Positions 1-7,633 of a stretch of 28,599 nucleotides of DNA are shown here, piece by piece. The stretch's first letter is position 1, and each line of letters opens with the position of its first letter. The position numbers and the translations under genes are program-made. The stretch comes from Akkermansiaceae bacterium UBA7890. GTDB lineage: Bacteria; Verrucomicrobiota; Verrucomicrobiia; Verrucomicrobiales; Akkermansiaceae. The notes beneath the pieces were generated by a model. That model saw only the letters and a list, made by a program, of their open reading frames with translations, did no database searches and was not told the DNA's origin. The stretch is from positions 5,000-33,598 of the forward strand of contig DLRK01000038.1 of assembly GCA_002501065.1 (NCBI GenBank), given 5' to 3'.

Positions 1-398
1 CGACCTTCGGGACGACCACCTTCGGGACGACCACCTTCGGGACGACGACCGCGGCCGCGACGACCCTTCATGGCTTCCTTGCGCTCTTCTTCGCTCAGTT
101 CGCCGTCACCGTCCTTGTCATATTTCTTGATGAACTCGGCTTTGCGGGCTGCCATGGCTGCCTTGCGCTCGTCTTCGTCGAGCTTGCCGTCGCCATTCTT
201 GTCGAATTTCTCGAGGATTTCCTTCGGGATCTGGCGGGCGCCGCCTCGGGACGGTCTCTGGCGTTGGCCTTCACCACGCTCACCACGCTCGGCGCGGGGG
301 GGCTTCTTCTCACCCTTGTCTTCTTCAGCAAGGGAGTTGATCGATCCTGTGGCGAGGAGGCCCAGGACCAGGGAGAATGCTTGGAGTGTCTTCTTCAT
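1..398 (-). CDS. Secreted EF-hand protein, 3' end cut by window edge
   Basis: Reading the minus strand from the ATG at 398 gives an uninterrupted frame of 132 codons to the window edge. It opens with a signal peptide (MKKTLQAFSLVLGLLATGS, likely cleaved near residue 24), so the product is probably periplasmic or exported. Two canonical calcium-binding EF-hand loops follow: DKNGDGKLDEDE (residues 66-77) and DKDGDGELSEEE (94-105), each with Asp at 1, 3 or 5 and Glu at 12. Between and after them the chain is rich in Arg, Glu, Gly and Pro. From residue 113 it becomes RGRGRRPEGG repeats that continue off the edge. EF-hand proteins of this style are common in Planctomycetes and Verrucomicrobia, and their role is generally unknown. 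The gene is transcribed divergently from cdsA. Calcium binding is a family inference. The ATG at 398 is chosen because it begins the signal peptide. Confidence 0.85.
   Translation of the reverse strand, partial: MKKTLQAFSLVLGLLATGSINSLAEEDKGEKKPPRAERGERGEGQRQRPSRGGARQIPKEILEKFDKNGDGKLDEDERKAAMAARKAEFIKKYDKDGDGELSEEERKEAMKGRRGRGRRPEGGRPEGGRPEG
4..48. repeat. 15-bp tandem repeat encoding RPEGG
   Basis: Three copies of a 15-base unit (ccttcgggacgacca, the third with one change) lie head to tail at 4-18, 19-33 and 34-48 and may continue beyond the edge. They are in frame with the EF-hand gene on the minus strand and encode a Gly-Gly-Arg-Pro-Glu period. Confidence 0.85.
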
Positions 399-537
399 AT
401 CGTCTGTTAGTTCACGGGGTTTTGGCCGTGCTGGGGGATAAAACAGGGGTGTCAGTCCATGGTTGCGGATTTTTTTTCAGGTGGAGCAGAGGCGAAGAGG
501 GGATTTGGCATTGCGTGCGTTGGATCAACGCGGTTGT

Positions 538-1446
538 ATGGCTTCCACGATGGCGTCCGCGCCCAGCAAGGGTTCCTCCCGCGTAGCATCCTTCAAGGCG
601 CGGTTCACCAGCACGATCCTCCTCTGGGGTGTTGTGGTGGCGATCTTCCTGAGCGGTGCACTGTGGGCCCTCGTGGCACTGGTGGCAGCCTTCACTCTCC
701 TCGGGAGCTTCGAGTATCTTGTCCTGACCAGGGAGGCACCGGGGAAGGAATGTCGGCGGTGGGCTTTGATCGTGGGCGCGGGTTTTCTGGGGATGCTGGT
801 GACCCAGGCCCTCAATGATCCTGATTCGCTGAGGGGAGCCGACTTTCTGCCGGAGATGGCAGGAGTAATCGCGATCACTATCGGATCCTTCGTCCTGCGT
901 CTGCGTTTTCCCATTGAGGGCGACGACTCGGTGCGGGCGATTGCTCTCGCACTTCTCGGCTTTGTCTACATCCCCATTCTCTTTGGCGGCTTCATCATCC
1001 GTCTTGTGCTCCTGCCGTCCTCCGTCGAATCCGGGTTCTGGCTTGTCCTCCTCGTGGTCCTGGTGGCCAAGTTCACCGACATGGGTGCCTACCTTGTGGG
1101 AACCCTGATCGGCAGGCACAAGGCCATCCCGCACATCAGTCCGGCCAAATCGTGGGAAGGCTATATAGGCTCCCTCTTTTTTGCGCAGGGAGGGGCCTTC
1201 GCCATTCATGCTTTAAGCGGACCACGTCTCGACTGGCTCGAGGTCCATCATGTGGCCGTCCTCGGATTGCTCCTGGCTCTCGCGGCCATGGCGGGTGATC
1301 TCGCCGAGTCCATCCTGAAGCGTAGTCTCCAGGTGAAGGACTCCGGACAGCTCCTGCCGGGAATCGGCGGAATCCTCGATCTCATAGACAGCCTGTGCTT
1401 TGCTCTGCCGGTTGCCTATTTCTACCTCCTTCTGGGAGGGCTTTAA
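538..1446 (+). CDS. cdsA: Phosphatidate cytidylyltransferase (CDP-diglyceride synthase)
   Basis: CdsA makes CDP-diacylglycerol from phosphatidate and CTP in the inner membrane, the branch point for bacterial phospholipids. The frame has multiple hydrophobic helices and the CTP-transferase core: SPAKSWEGYIG (the SPxKTWEG motif), then SILKRSLQVKDSG followed by LPGIGGILDLIDS near the C-terminus. The KRxxxxKDxG part of the signature is intact. The usual HGGxxDR is IGGILDL here, so two normally conserved residues (His and Arg) are replaced. The ATG at 538 gives 302 aa, a normal family length. The frame extends upstream to 463, but those residues look like non-coding translation, and a further ATG lies at 550. 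dxr follows after 40 bp, so co-transcription of two precursor-supply genes is likely. The often adjacent uppS is not present upstream. Confidence 0.93.
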   Translation: MASTMASAPSKGSSRVASFKARFTSTILLWGVVVAIFLSGALWALVALVAAFTLLGSFEYLVLTREAPGKECRRWALIVGAGFLGMLVTQALNDPDSLRGADFLPEMAGVIAITIGSFVLRLRFPIEGDDSVRAIALALLGFVYIPILFGGFIIRLVLLPSSVESGFWLVLLVVLVAKFTDMGAYLVGTLIGRHKAIPHISPAKSWEGYIGSLFFAQGGAFAIHALSGPRLDWLEVHHVAVLGLLLALAAMAGDLAESILKRSLQVKDSGQLLPGIGGILDLIDSLCFALPVAYFYLLLGGL

Positions 1447-1486
1447 CAGATAACCGCAGTTCATGCCCGGCTCCTCGGAAAGACAG

Positions 1487-2659
1487 ATGACGCGGCCCAG
1501 GAAGGTGGTCATTCTCGGTTCTACGGGATCGATTGGAACGAGTGCGCTCAAGGTGGCCCGGAAGCTTCCGGAGCACATGGAAGTGGTGGGACTGGCGGCT
1601 GGCCGACAGGCCGGGGCACTGGTTGAACAGGCCCGGGAATTCGGGGTGAAGCATCTCGCCATTGCGGACGAGAGCCTGCGCGAGACGGTGGCCGATTCCG
1701 CCCCGGCGGGCAGTGTGGTTCATGCCGGAACGGAAGGACTGCGGGAACTGGCCCGCCTGCCCGAGGCGGACATGGTGCTGGTCTCGATCGTGGGCACGGA
1801 AGGTTTGCAGCCCGCCCTTGATGCCATCGAATCGGGCAAGGACCTCGCGGTGGCAAGCAAGGAGATCCTGGTCATGGCTGGTGAGATCGTGATGGCGGCC
1901 GCCGAGCGGTCCGGGGTCCGGGTCCTGCCGGTTGACAGCGAACACAACGCGATTTTTCAGTGCCTGGAGGGTAATACGGGTGGAGCGGAGGCGGTGCGGC
2001 GGCTGCTCCTGACGGCCTCGGGAGGGCCTTTCCGGACGGCGAGCGCAGAGAGCCTCGCGGATGTGACCCCGGAACAGGCCCTCAACCATCCCACCTGGAA
2101 GATGGGTCCCAAGATCACTATTGACTCCGCCACGCTCTTCAACAAGGGGTTGGAGATGATCGAGGCACGTTGGCTCTTCGGTGTTGAAATGGATCGGGTT
2201 GAGGTGGTGGTTCATCCGCAGAGTATCGTGCACTCCATGGTTGAATTCGTGGATGGCAGCGTGCTGGCGCAGGTGAGCACCACCGACATGTGTTTTCCGA
2301 TCCAGTATGCCGTGACCTGGCCGAAACGCGTGCAGCACTCACTCGAACCCCTCGATTTTGCGACCCTGGCGCGGCTTGATTTCGAGGAACCGCGGGAGGA
2401 TGTCTTCCCTGCCCTGCGTCTTGCCCGGGAGGCGGGGAAGTGCTGTGGGACCCTGCCGGCCGTGATGAATGCCGCCAACGAGGTGGCGGTGGAGGCCTTT
2501 CTCAACGGCGCGATTTCCTTCCCCCGTATCTGGGGTCTGGTGGAAGAAGTCATGACCGACCACGTGGCGGTGAACTCTCCCTCCCTGGAGGCCCTGCTGG
2601 AAGCGGATCTGGAGGCCCGCGCAGCCGCGCGGGCGGGAGTGGAACGGGTTGCCAGTTAG
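1487..2659 (+). CDS. dxr: 1-deoxy-D-xylulose 5-phosphate reductoisomerase
   Basis: Dxr (IspC) catalyses the first committed step of the MEP isoprenoid pathway, rearranging and reducing DXP to 2-C-methyl-D-erythritol 4-phosphate with NADPH. The NADPH-binding GSTGSIG motif is at the N-terminus. The metal-binding acidic stretch VDSEHNAIFQ, the substrate-binding region NHPTWKMGPKITIDSATL, NKGLEMIEA and VHPQSIVHSMVEF are all present. The helical C-terminal domain runs to residue 390. The ATG at 1487 is preferred over the in-frame ATG at 1463 because ggaaag lies just upstream and the Rossmann strand then begins directly after MTRPRK. The length is typical. It follows cdsA with a short gap. The usual cdsA-dxr-rseP order is broken here, since a secreted trypsin-like protease comes next instead of the membrane protease RseP. 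Confidence 0.96.
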   Translation: MTRPRKVVILGSTGSIGTSALKVARKLPEHMEVVGLAAGRQAGALVEQAREFGVKHLAIADESLRETVADSAPAGSVVHAGTEGLRELARLPEADMVLVSIVGTEGLQPALDAIESGKDLAVASKEILVMAGEIVMAAAERSGVRVLPVDSEHNAIFQCLEGNTGGAEAVRRLLLTASGGPFRTASAESLADVTPEQALNHPTWKMGPKITIDSATLFNKGLEMIEARWLFGVEMDRVEVVVHPQSIVHSMVEFVDGSVLAQVSTTDMCFPIQYAVTWPKRVQHSLEPLDFATLARLDFEEPREDVFPALRLAREAGKCCGTLPAVMNAANEVAVEAFLNGAISFPRIWGLVEEVMTDHVAVNSPSLEALLEADLEARAAARAGVERVAS

Positions 2660-2674
2660 AGTGGGGTTGTCCGG

Positions 2675-2689
2675 CGGGGAATATCCCCG
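2675..2689 (+). terminator. Small GC hairpin after dxr
   Basis: A perfect 5-bp stem (CGGGG/CCCCG) with an AATAT loop lies 16 bases after the dxr stop codon. It has no following T-tract, so it is only a weak candidate for the end of the cdsA-dxr transcript. Confidence 0.3.
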
Positions 2690-2802
2690 GTGAATCTTCC
2701 AGGATTGCACATGGCGAAAAAGGAAATTGGCGCTATGGTAAAGGGGTCTGGGGGGTGCCGGACCATTAGCCTGCCAAGGGTGGTTTTTCAGTTCTGATCA
2801 CG

Positions 2803-4149
2803 ATGTTTTCCAGAGATTTTCCGGTTCCCCTCCTCCTCGGGATTGTTCTTCTGCTGAGCACTCCGGCCCTGCAGGCCATCATCTTTTTTGACACGGGTGA
2901 TCCGCAGCACAATCGGGAGACAGCACCGACCGGATCGCTGGCCGGTTCCGGATGGCGTTTCCAAGGAGAGTATAAGGAGTTTCTCGGAACGATGATCTCG
3001 CCCCGGCACTTCATTACCGCGATCCACATCGGGAAGGGGTCGACCACCTTTGTCCAGAAATCCTGGTTCTCCGGGGAGACCGGAGACCGGGTCTATTACA
3101 TTAACCCCGACTTCAACAATGGGAATGGTTCCAGGGACGTGCCCGGGACGGATCTGCGTATCTTCGAAGTCTATGGTGAATTCCCGGCCTACGCGCCGCT
3201 TTACACCAGTTCCAACGAGGCCGGAAGACAGGTTGTCATGATGGGCCGGGGGAAGCCACGAGGGGCGGAAGTGACCAGATTGAGTCAGACGCGGGGATGG
3301 CGCTGGGGTCCTGGTGACAACCGGGTGCGCTGGGGAACGAACACGATTGACGGGTTTAGCGATGCGGGAGTGAAGGGGCCCATGATGGTGACCGACTTCG
3401 ACGATGTGGCAGGTAGCGATGAATGTCAGGCGGCTTTTGGTGATTCTGGCGGAGCGGCCTTCATCAGGCGGGCTGGCAGGTGGAGGTTGGCCGGGATTCT
3501 CTACGCCGCGGATTCCCATTACGACACCAACTCGATCTGTGGAGACGAGTCCGAATTCTTTGCGGCCATGTTTGACGGGGCGGGGTTTTATCTGGGTGAA
3601 GACAATGGCGCCTGTGACGAATGGACCCTGGTCACAGCCGCCAACGATCTGGATGAGAGCCGGACATACATGAGTCGCATCAGCGCTAGTGCAGCCGCCA
3701 TCCAGGCCATTATCCAGCCGGGGTTCGACGATGCCCTCAAGACGCCTCTCCAGCGCTTCGATGACTGGTTGACCGGATTTGGTGTGACGGATGGGACGGC
3801 CCCGGATGTCGATTCGGAGTCGGACAACTGGCCCAATGGGGTGGAGTACCTGGCGGCTCTCGATCCTTCCGCAGTGGATGAACCGCTGCGTCCTTTCTCG
3901 ATCGAAGGGCAACCGGGCAAGATCCGCTTCACGGTGCGGATTCGCCTCGATGCGGCGGCGCGCGGACTGAGCTGGGAGATCCAGGGCACGAACGATCTGG
4001 AGAGTGCGAATTACACTGCGGTGACCGGTCTGACCCGGGTAGGGCTTGTTCGTTCATTGAGCGAGGGCGTGGAAACCATCGAGTACGAAATCGATCAGCC
4101 GACCGGTTCGCACATGTTCTACCGGTTGCGCGTGATGCTGGGGCCCTAG
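2803..4149 (+). CDS. Secreted trypsin-like serine protease
   Basis: The 448-aa product starts with a clear signal peptide (hydrophobic residues 9-24, likely cleavage after ALQA), so it acts outside the cytoplasm. The S1 protease triad is visible in order: His75 in FITAIHIG (the TAAHC position), Asp117 in GTDLRIFEV and Ser215 in AAFGDSGGAAF. From about residue 320 the chain changes to a segment with WLTGFGVTDGTAPDVD, a D/N-rich turn and NGVEYLAALDPS. A beta-rich tail follows that resembles the C-terminal modules common on secreted verrucomicrobial proteins. Substrate is unknown. The gene stands alone, with about 140 bp on each side. It sits where rseP often follows dxr, but it is a soluble exported S1-type enzyme and not a site-2 protease. 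The ATG at 2803 is the only start that preserves the signal peptide. Confidence 0.85.
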   Translation: MFSRDFPVPLLLGIVLLLSTPALQAIIFFDTGDPQHNRETAPTGSLAGSGWRFQGEYKEFLGTMISPRHFITAIHIGKGSTTFVQKSWFSGETGDRVYYINPDFNNGNGSRDVPGTDLRIFEVYGEFPAYAPLYTSSNEAGRQVVMMGRGKPRGAEVTRLSQTRGWRWGPGDNRVRWGTNTIDGFSDAGVKGPMMVTDFDDVAGSDECQAAFGDSGGAAFIRRAGRWRLAGILYAADSHYDTNSICGDESEFFAAMFDGAGFYLGEDNGACDEWTLVTAANDLDESRTYMSRISASAAAIQAIIQPGFDDALKTPLQRFDDWLTGFGVTDGTAPDVDSESDNWPNGVEYLAALDPSAVDEPLRPFSIEGQPGKIRFTVRIRLDAAARGLSWEIQGTNDLESANYTAVTGLTRVGLVRSLSEGVETIEYEIDQPTGSHMFYRLRVMLGP

Positions 4150-4292
4150 GGGATGGCGAGGGGCGGGAGGAACGCCTGTCCGGGCCTTTCCACATGAACC
4201 TGATGTCCCTGATTCCGGTGGCCAGAAGTGGCAACTGATCTTGAGCATCGGGGAAGATTGAGTCGGCCCGGAGACTTGCTACTCCGCTTGCC

Positions 4293-6113
4293 ATGGTGTC
4301 CCATCCGCGCATGCCGCCGGAGGGAACCTCAGAGAAGGAACGTCGTCGCAAGCGCGTGTCCGCACTCTCCTTCTACGGATACCTCAATCGCTATCGGGCG
4401 ATCTTCCTTCCTTCCGTCGTCGCACTTTTTGTCACGGCGGGGCTCTCCCTTGCTTTTCCCTATTATCTCAGCAAGCTCATCGGCAGCCCGATCGGATCCC
4501 TTGTGGAGGCATTGAAGTCGACTGGCACGATCGACAAAGAGGGAGTTGCTGACAGCATCAACAGGACGGTTCTCACGCTCCTTGTCATTCTGGCAGCGCA
4601 GGCCATCATTGTTTACTGGCGGGTCCGTGGTTTTATCAAGGTGGGCGAGAGCGCCCTTAACGACATCCGCTGCGATGTCTTTGCGCGACTTGTGCACCTG
4701 CCGGTGGAGTTCTTTCAGAGGCATCGCGCGGGCGAGTTGAGTAATTGCGTCTCGGCCGACCTCGCGGTGTTGCGGGAAACCCTTCTCACCACCGTCCCCC
4801 AGCTTGCAAGGCAGTCAGTTATCCTGCTGGGAGGCCTGATCTTCATCTTCATCATGAGTTGGAAGCTTGCCCTCTTCATGCTGGCCATGATCCCGGTGAT
4901 TATCCCGGCAGTGGCAATCTTCGGGCGGCGCGTGCGCGCCTATTCACGCGGTGCCCAGGACAGTCTGGCGGCCAGTGGGGTGGTTCTGGAAGAGAGCACA
5001 CAGGGTATTGCGGAGTTGAAGGCATACGGCAACGAGGCCCATGAAGAGGATCGCTATCGATCGGTTCTCGACGACTATCTCACGGTGATCATCCGGGGCG
5101 CGAAGGTGCGCGCGCTCTTCATCTCCTTCATCATTTTCGTCCTCTTCGGCAGCATCTCGGTGGTGGCCTGGTTCGGGGCCCGCATGCTGGCCCTTGGTGA
5201 GATCACCCCCTTCGAGTTCACGGCTTTCATTCTCTTCAGCGTTTTCGTGGGGGCGTCCCTGGGCGCCTTTCCCGAGATCGTGAGCCAGATCCAGAAAGCC
5301 AACGGCGCCACCGAGCGACTGCGTGAAATCCTGGGCGAAGAGCCTGAGGCAACGGGTGGCGAGGAATCGCCTTTTGAAATTCTGGGTGCGGTGGAGGCAC
5401 AGAACCTGAGCTTTGCCTATCCCTCGCGTCCCGAGAGAACAGTTCTCGACGGGGTTTCCTTCCGGGCCGAGAGCGGTGAGCGCGTCGCTTTCGTGGGACA
5501 GAGTGGAGCGGGTAAATCCACCCTCTTCTCACTGCTCCTGCGCTTCTACGATCCACAGGACGGGGCTCTCCTCATCGATGGTGATCCTGGTAGCGAGCTT
5601 CCCCTTGCGACCTTGCGCGGAGCGATAGCTCTCGTCCCGCAGGACGTTCTGCTCTTTGGTGGATCGGTTGGGGAGAATATCGGATATGGGAACCTGGAGG
5701 CCACCCGGGAGGAAATCGAAGAGGCCGCCCGCAAGGCCCATGCCCATGAGTTCATCCGCGAGTTTCCCGAAGGCTACGAGACCACGGTCGGGCCGCGCGG
5801 GGTGAAGTTGAGCGGCGGTCAGCGCCAGCGCATTGCGATTGCCCGTGCCATTCTTGCCGATCCGAAGATCCTCCTGCTGGACGAAGCCACCAGCTCCCTT
5901 GACTCGGAGAGCGAGCGCCTCGTGCAGGAAGCCCTTGATGAACTGATGAAGGGCCGGACCAGCCTGATCATTGCGCACCGTCTTGGCACCGTGCAGCACG
6001 CTGATCGAATTTATGTCCTGCAGGATGGCAAGATCGTGGAATCCGGTAGTCACGACGAACTGATTGCGGCAGGGGGGACTTACCGCCTCCTGGCGCAGAC
6101 GCAGTTGCTGTAG
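4293..6113 (+). CDS. ABC exporter, fused membrane and ATPase domains
   Basis: This 606-aa half-transporter is built like MsbA and other type IV (ABCB-like) exporters and would work as a homodimer in the inner membrane. About six hydrophobic helices span residues 35-330. The nucleotide-binding domain follows, with Walker A GQSGAGKST (about 402-410), Q-loop VPQDVLLF (about 449), signature LSGGQRQRI (about 506), Walker B ILLLDEATSSLD (about 526) and H-loop IIAHRLGTV (His about 561). All catalytic motifs are intact. The start could be ATG 4293 or ATG 4311; both leave a short charged N-terminus (KERRRKR). The cargo cannot be read from sequence; lipid, lipopolysaccharide core or peptide export are all possible. 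Neighbours are unrelated, and it converges on the minus-strand gene at 6239-7042. Confidence 0.93.
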   Translation: MVSHPRMPPEGTSEKERRRKRVSALSFYGYLNRYRAIFLPSVVALFVTAGLSLAFPYYLSKLIGSPIGSLVEALKSTGTIDKEGVADSINRTVLTLLVILAAQAIIVYWRVRGFIKVGESALNDIRCDVFARLVHLPVEFFQRHRAGELSNCVSADLAVLRETLLTTVPQLARQSVILLGGLIFIFIMSWKLALFMLAMIPVIIPAVAIFGRRVRAYSRGAQDSLAASGVVLEESTQGIAELKAYGNEAHEEDRYRSVLDDYLTVIIRGAKVRALFISFIIFVLFGSISVVAWFGARMLALGEITPFEFTAFILFSVFVGASLGAFPEIVSQIQKANGATERLREILGEEPEATGGEESPFEILGAVEAQNLSFAYPSRPERTVLDGVSFRAESGERVAFVGQSGAGKSTLFSLLLRFYDPQDGALLIDGDPGSELPLATLRGAIALVPQDVLLFGGSVGENIGYGNLEATREEIEEAARKAHAHEFIREFPEGYETTVGPRGVKLSGGQRQRIAIARAILADPKILLLDEATSSLDSESERLVQEALDELMKGRTSLIIAHRLGTVQHADRIYVLQDGKIVESGSHDELIAAGGTYRLLAQTQLL

Positions 6114-6238
6114 GGCATCGGGAATGGGGAAAAGTCATTCGAGCATCTGCCCTCCGATCTTCCCAAGGTTCGGAAGCTGTTGACACGAACGGATTCCACC
6201 GTCCTTCCGGATGGAGACGGAGAGAGTGACGGGGAAAG

Positions 6239-7042
6239 CTACTCAGCCGATTTCCGGTCGAACTTCCAGGCCTCTTTCTGCAGAGAGCCCTGGAGATAGA
6301 GGAGCCCTTCATGAATGGCCCAGTGTCCACTACGTAGTTTGGGCAGATCCACCCTGGACCGCATCCTGGAGCCCTGGAAGAAACTCTCCGAGGTGGTGTC
6401 ATCCTTGACCAGTTCCACCAGCAGTTTCCGGCTCTCCGGCTTCTTTCCACTGGTGAGTTGCACGATTTTGTACTCCTGGGTGCCCTTGACAGTCACCTCC
6501 AGATTGACCGCGAGATCCAGACCCGCCCTCCTGGTCACGCTCTCCATTTTCCACTCCTTCCAGTGAATCGTAATCTTGCTGGCCCCTGGATCGATCTCGG
6601 CGATGTAATCACCGCTCAGTTTGCCAAGTTTGAAGGTGGCGCCTTCACCTGCGGCCTTCTGAAACTGCTCGGTGAGCGACTTGCCGAGGCTTTCGCTCTG
6701 CAGGATCCATGTGCCGGGCAGTTTTTCCCCGGGGGCACTCTCGGCAGGAAGAACGAGCTTTGCAGCCGATGGCTTTTTTTCGTTCCGTTTTGCGAGGGAC
6801 CTGGCGCGGGCCTTCTTGCGTGCTTCCGCGATGCGGGCGCGGCGCTTTGCGAGACTGGCTTCGAGCTTGCTGGTTCCGTCGAGGGCAGGAGAGGTCTTTT
6901 CCGGGATCTCCTCCTTGGCCCGGGGGAGCGGCCTGGTGTTGTCTGACTGCGTGGCGGGAGCGGGTTTCCCCGACTCGTCGTCGGTCTGGGCTTCAGTGGA
7001 GAGAGTCAGGCTGGCGCCAAGGGCTAGGAGGAGGAGCTTCAT
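6239..7042 (-). CDS. Secreted protein of unknown function with basic coiled coil
   Basis: The 267-aa product begins with a signal peptide (MKLLLLALGASLTLSTEA). A low-complexity Pro/Ser/Thr stretch follows, and then a strongly basic, probably helical or coiled-coil segment at about residues 59-92 that is rich in Ala, Arg and Lys. The last about 160 residues alternate hydrophobic and charged residues and look like a small beta-rich domain starting at LPGTWILQSESLGKSL. The GTW start is reminiscent of lipocalin-like domains, but I cannot assign it. I do not recognise the family. It is convergent with the ABC exporter and has its own long upstream region with hairpins. No Shine-Dalgarno lies close to the ATG at 7042, and the start is chosen for the signal peptide. 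Confidence 0.75.
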   Translation of the reverse strand: MKLLLLALGASLTLSTEAQTDDESGKPAPATQSDNTRPLPRAKEEIPEKTSPALDGTSKLEASLAKRRARIAEARKKARARSLAKRNEKKPSAAKLVLPAESAPGEKLPGTWILQSESLGKSLTEQFQKAAGEGATFKLGKLSGDYIAEIDPGASKITIHWKEWKMESVTRRAGLDLAVNLEVTVKGTQEYKIVQLTSGKKPESRKLLVELVKDDTTSESFFQGSRMRSRVDLPKLRSGHWAIHEGLLYLQGSLQKEAWKFDRKSAE

Positions 7043-7089
7043 GAACGTGGAAAGAAATACAAGGCGAAGGAATCTCCTTCCAGAAAAAG

Positions 7090-7142
7090 GTGAACGGCCG
7101 CAGGAGACAAAAACCCATAAAAGTCTCCCAGTGGCCGTTCAC
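7090..7142 (-). terminator. Long hairpin with T5 tract on minus strand
   Basis: A 10-bp perfect arm pair (GTGAACGGCC at 7090-7099 with 7133-7142) and a further 6-bp pair (GGAGAC at 7103-7108 with GTCTCC at 7123-7128) are separated by a 3/4-base internal loop and close on a 14-base loop. On the minus strand the stem is followed at once by CTTTTTC, the shape of an intrinsic terminator. It lies 48 bases upstream of the start of the minus-strand gene, so it could be an attenuator in that gene's leader. Confidence 0.6.
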
Positions 7143-7225
7143 TCTGAAAAATTGTTCTAGCTCTTAAACGTCGACGAGTAGGGATTTATATCAGGAATTT
7201 CGGAAAGTTACTTCTGCGGGTGGGG

Positions 7226-7259
7226 CCCTATCTCTCGGTTTTGACACGAGAAAATAGGG
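7226..7259. other. Imperfect hairpin in intergenic region
   Basis: CCCTAT at 7226-7231 pairs with ATAGGG at 7254-7259, and TCTCG at 7233-7237 pairs with CGAGA at 7247-7251. A 1/2-base bulge separates them and the loop is 9 bases. It is a terminator- or leader-like dyad between divergent genes, with no function assigned. Confidence 0.5.
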
Positions 7260-7300
7260 ATTTGTTGGCATTTTCCGGCAGCTCTCGCCTGATCTGTTTA

Positions 7301-7312
7301 CCCCATATGGGG
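7301..7312. promoter_or_regulatory. Perfect 12-bp palindrome, possible operator
   Basis: CCCCATATGGGG is a perfect palindrome between the divergent genes, about 320 bases upstream of the DUF1015 start and 260 bases from the minus-strand gene. Such a site could bind a homodimeric regulator; no regulator is encoded nearby. Confidence 0.35.
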
Positions 7313-7633
7313 CAGAGTGCCGTAATGCGATCATCACAAGAGCAATGGCTGGTGGCTAAGGAGATCGGAGTGGGCCGGGTGTTTCCGGAAGGAGGAGCGG
7401 ATCACAGTGCTCTTCATCAAGGCAGGGTGGCCCGGTGAGATTCTCAGGGGGGAAGAAACTGCGGACGGGGATTCGCACCTGCCTCCATCAGAGAGGACCG
7501 GAGAGGGAGCGAGTGCTACATACTCCCCGGCGGCAGGGTCTGCTCCTGTTGACTCCTGGTCATCGGATCTGCCGGGAAGAAAGAATTGACCCTCTCCGGT
7601 GTGCTCCGCAGGGTCGCGGCCCTTACTGAGCCG

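Larger units (their letters stand above)
7043..7585. other. Gene-free divergent intergenic region
   Basis: This stretch between the minus-strand secreted protein and the DUF1015 gene holds no convincing coding frame. Its left half is locally AT-richer than the neighbouring genes. It contains two imperfect hairpins (7090-7142 and 7226-7259) and a perfect 12-bp palindrome (7301-7312), listed separately. The right part, 7320-7585, shows nothing I can interpret. It probably carries the promoters for both flanking genes. Confidence 0.6.

Noticed and set aside
1..48. Short regular repeats as a possible CRISPR array
   Set aside because: The units are head to tail without spacers and encode a peptide period.
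2788..3912. 374-codon minus-strand frame opposite the trypsin-like protease
   Set aside because: The plus strand has a signal peptide and an S1 triad; the minus reading has no recognisable domain.
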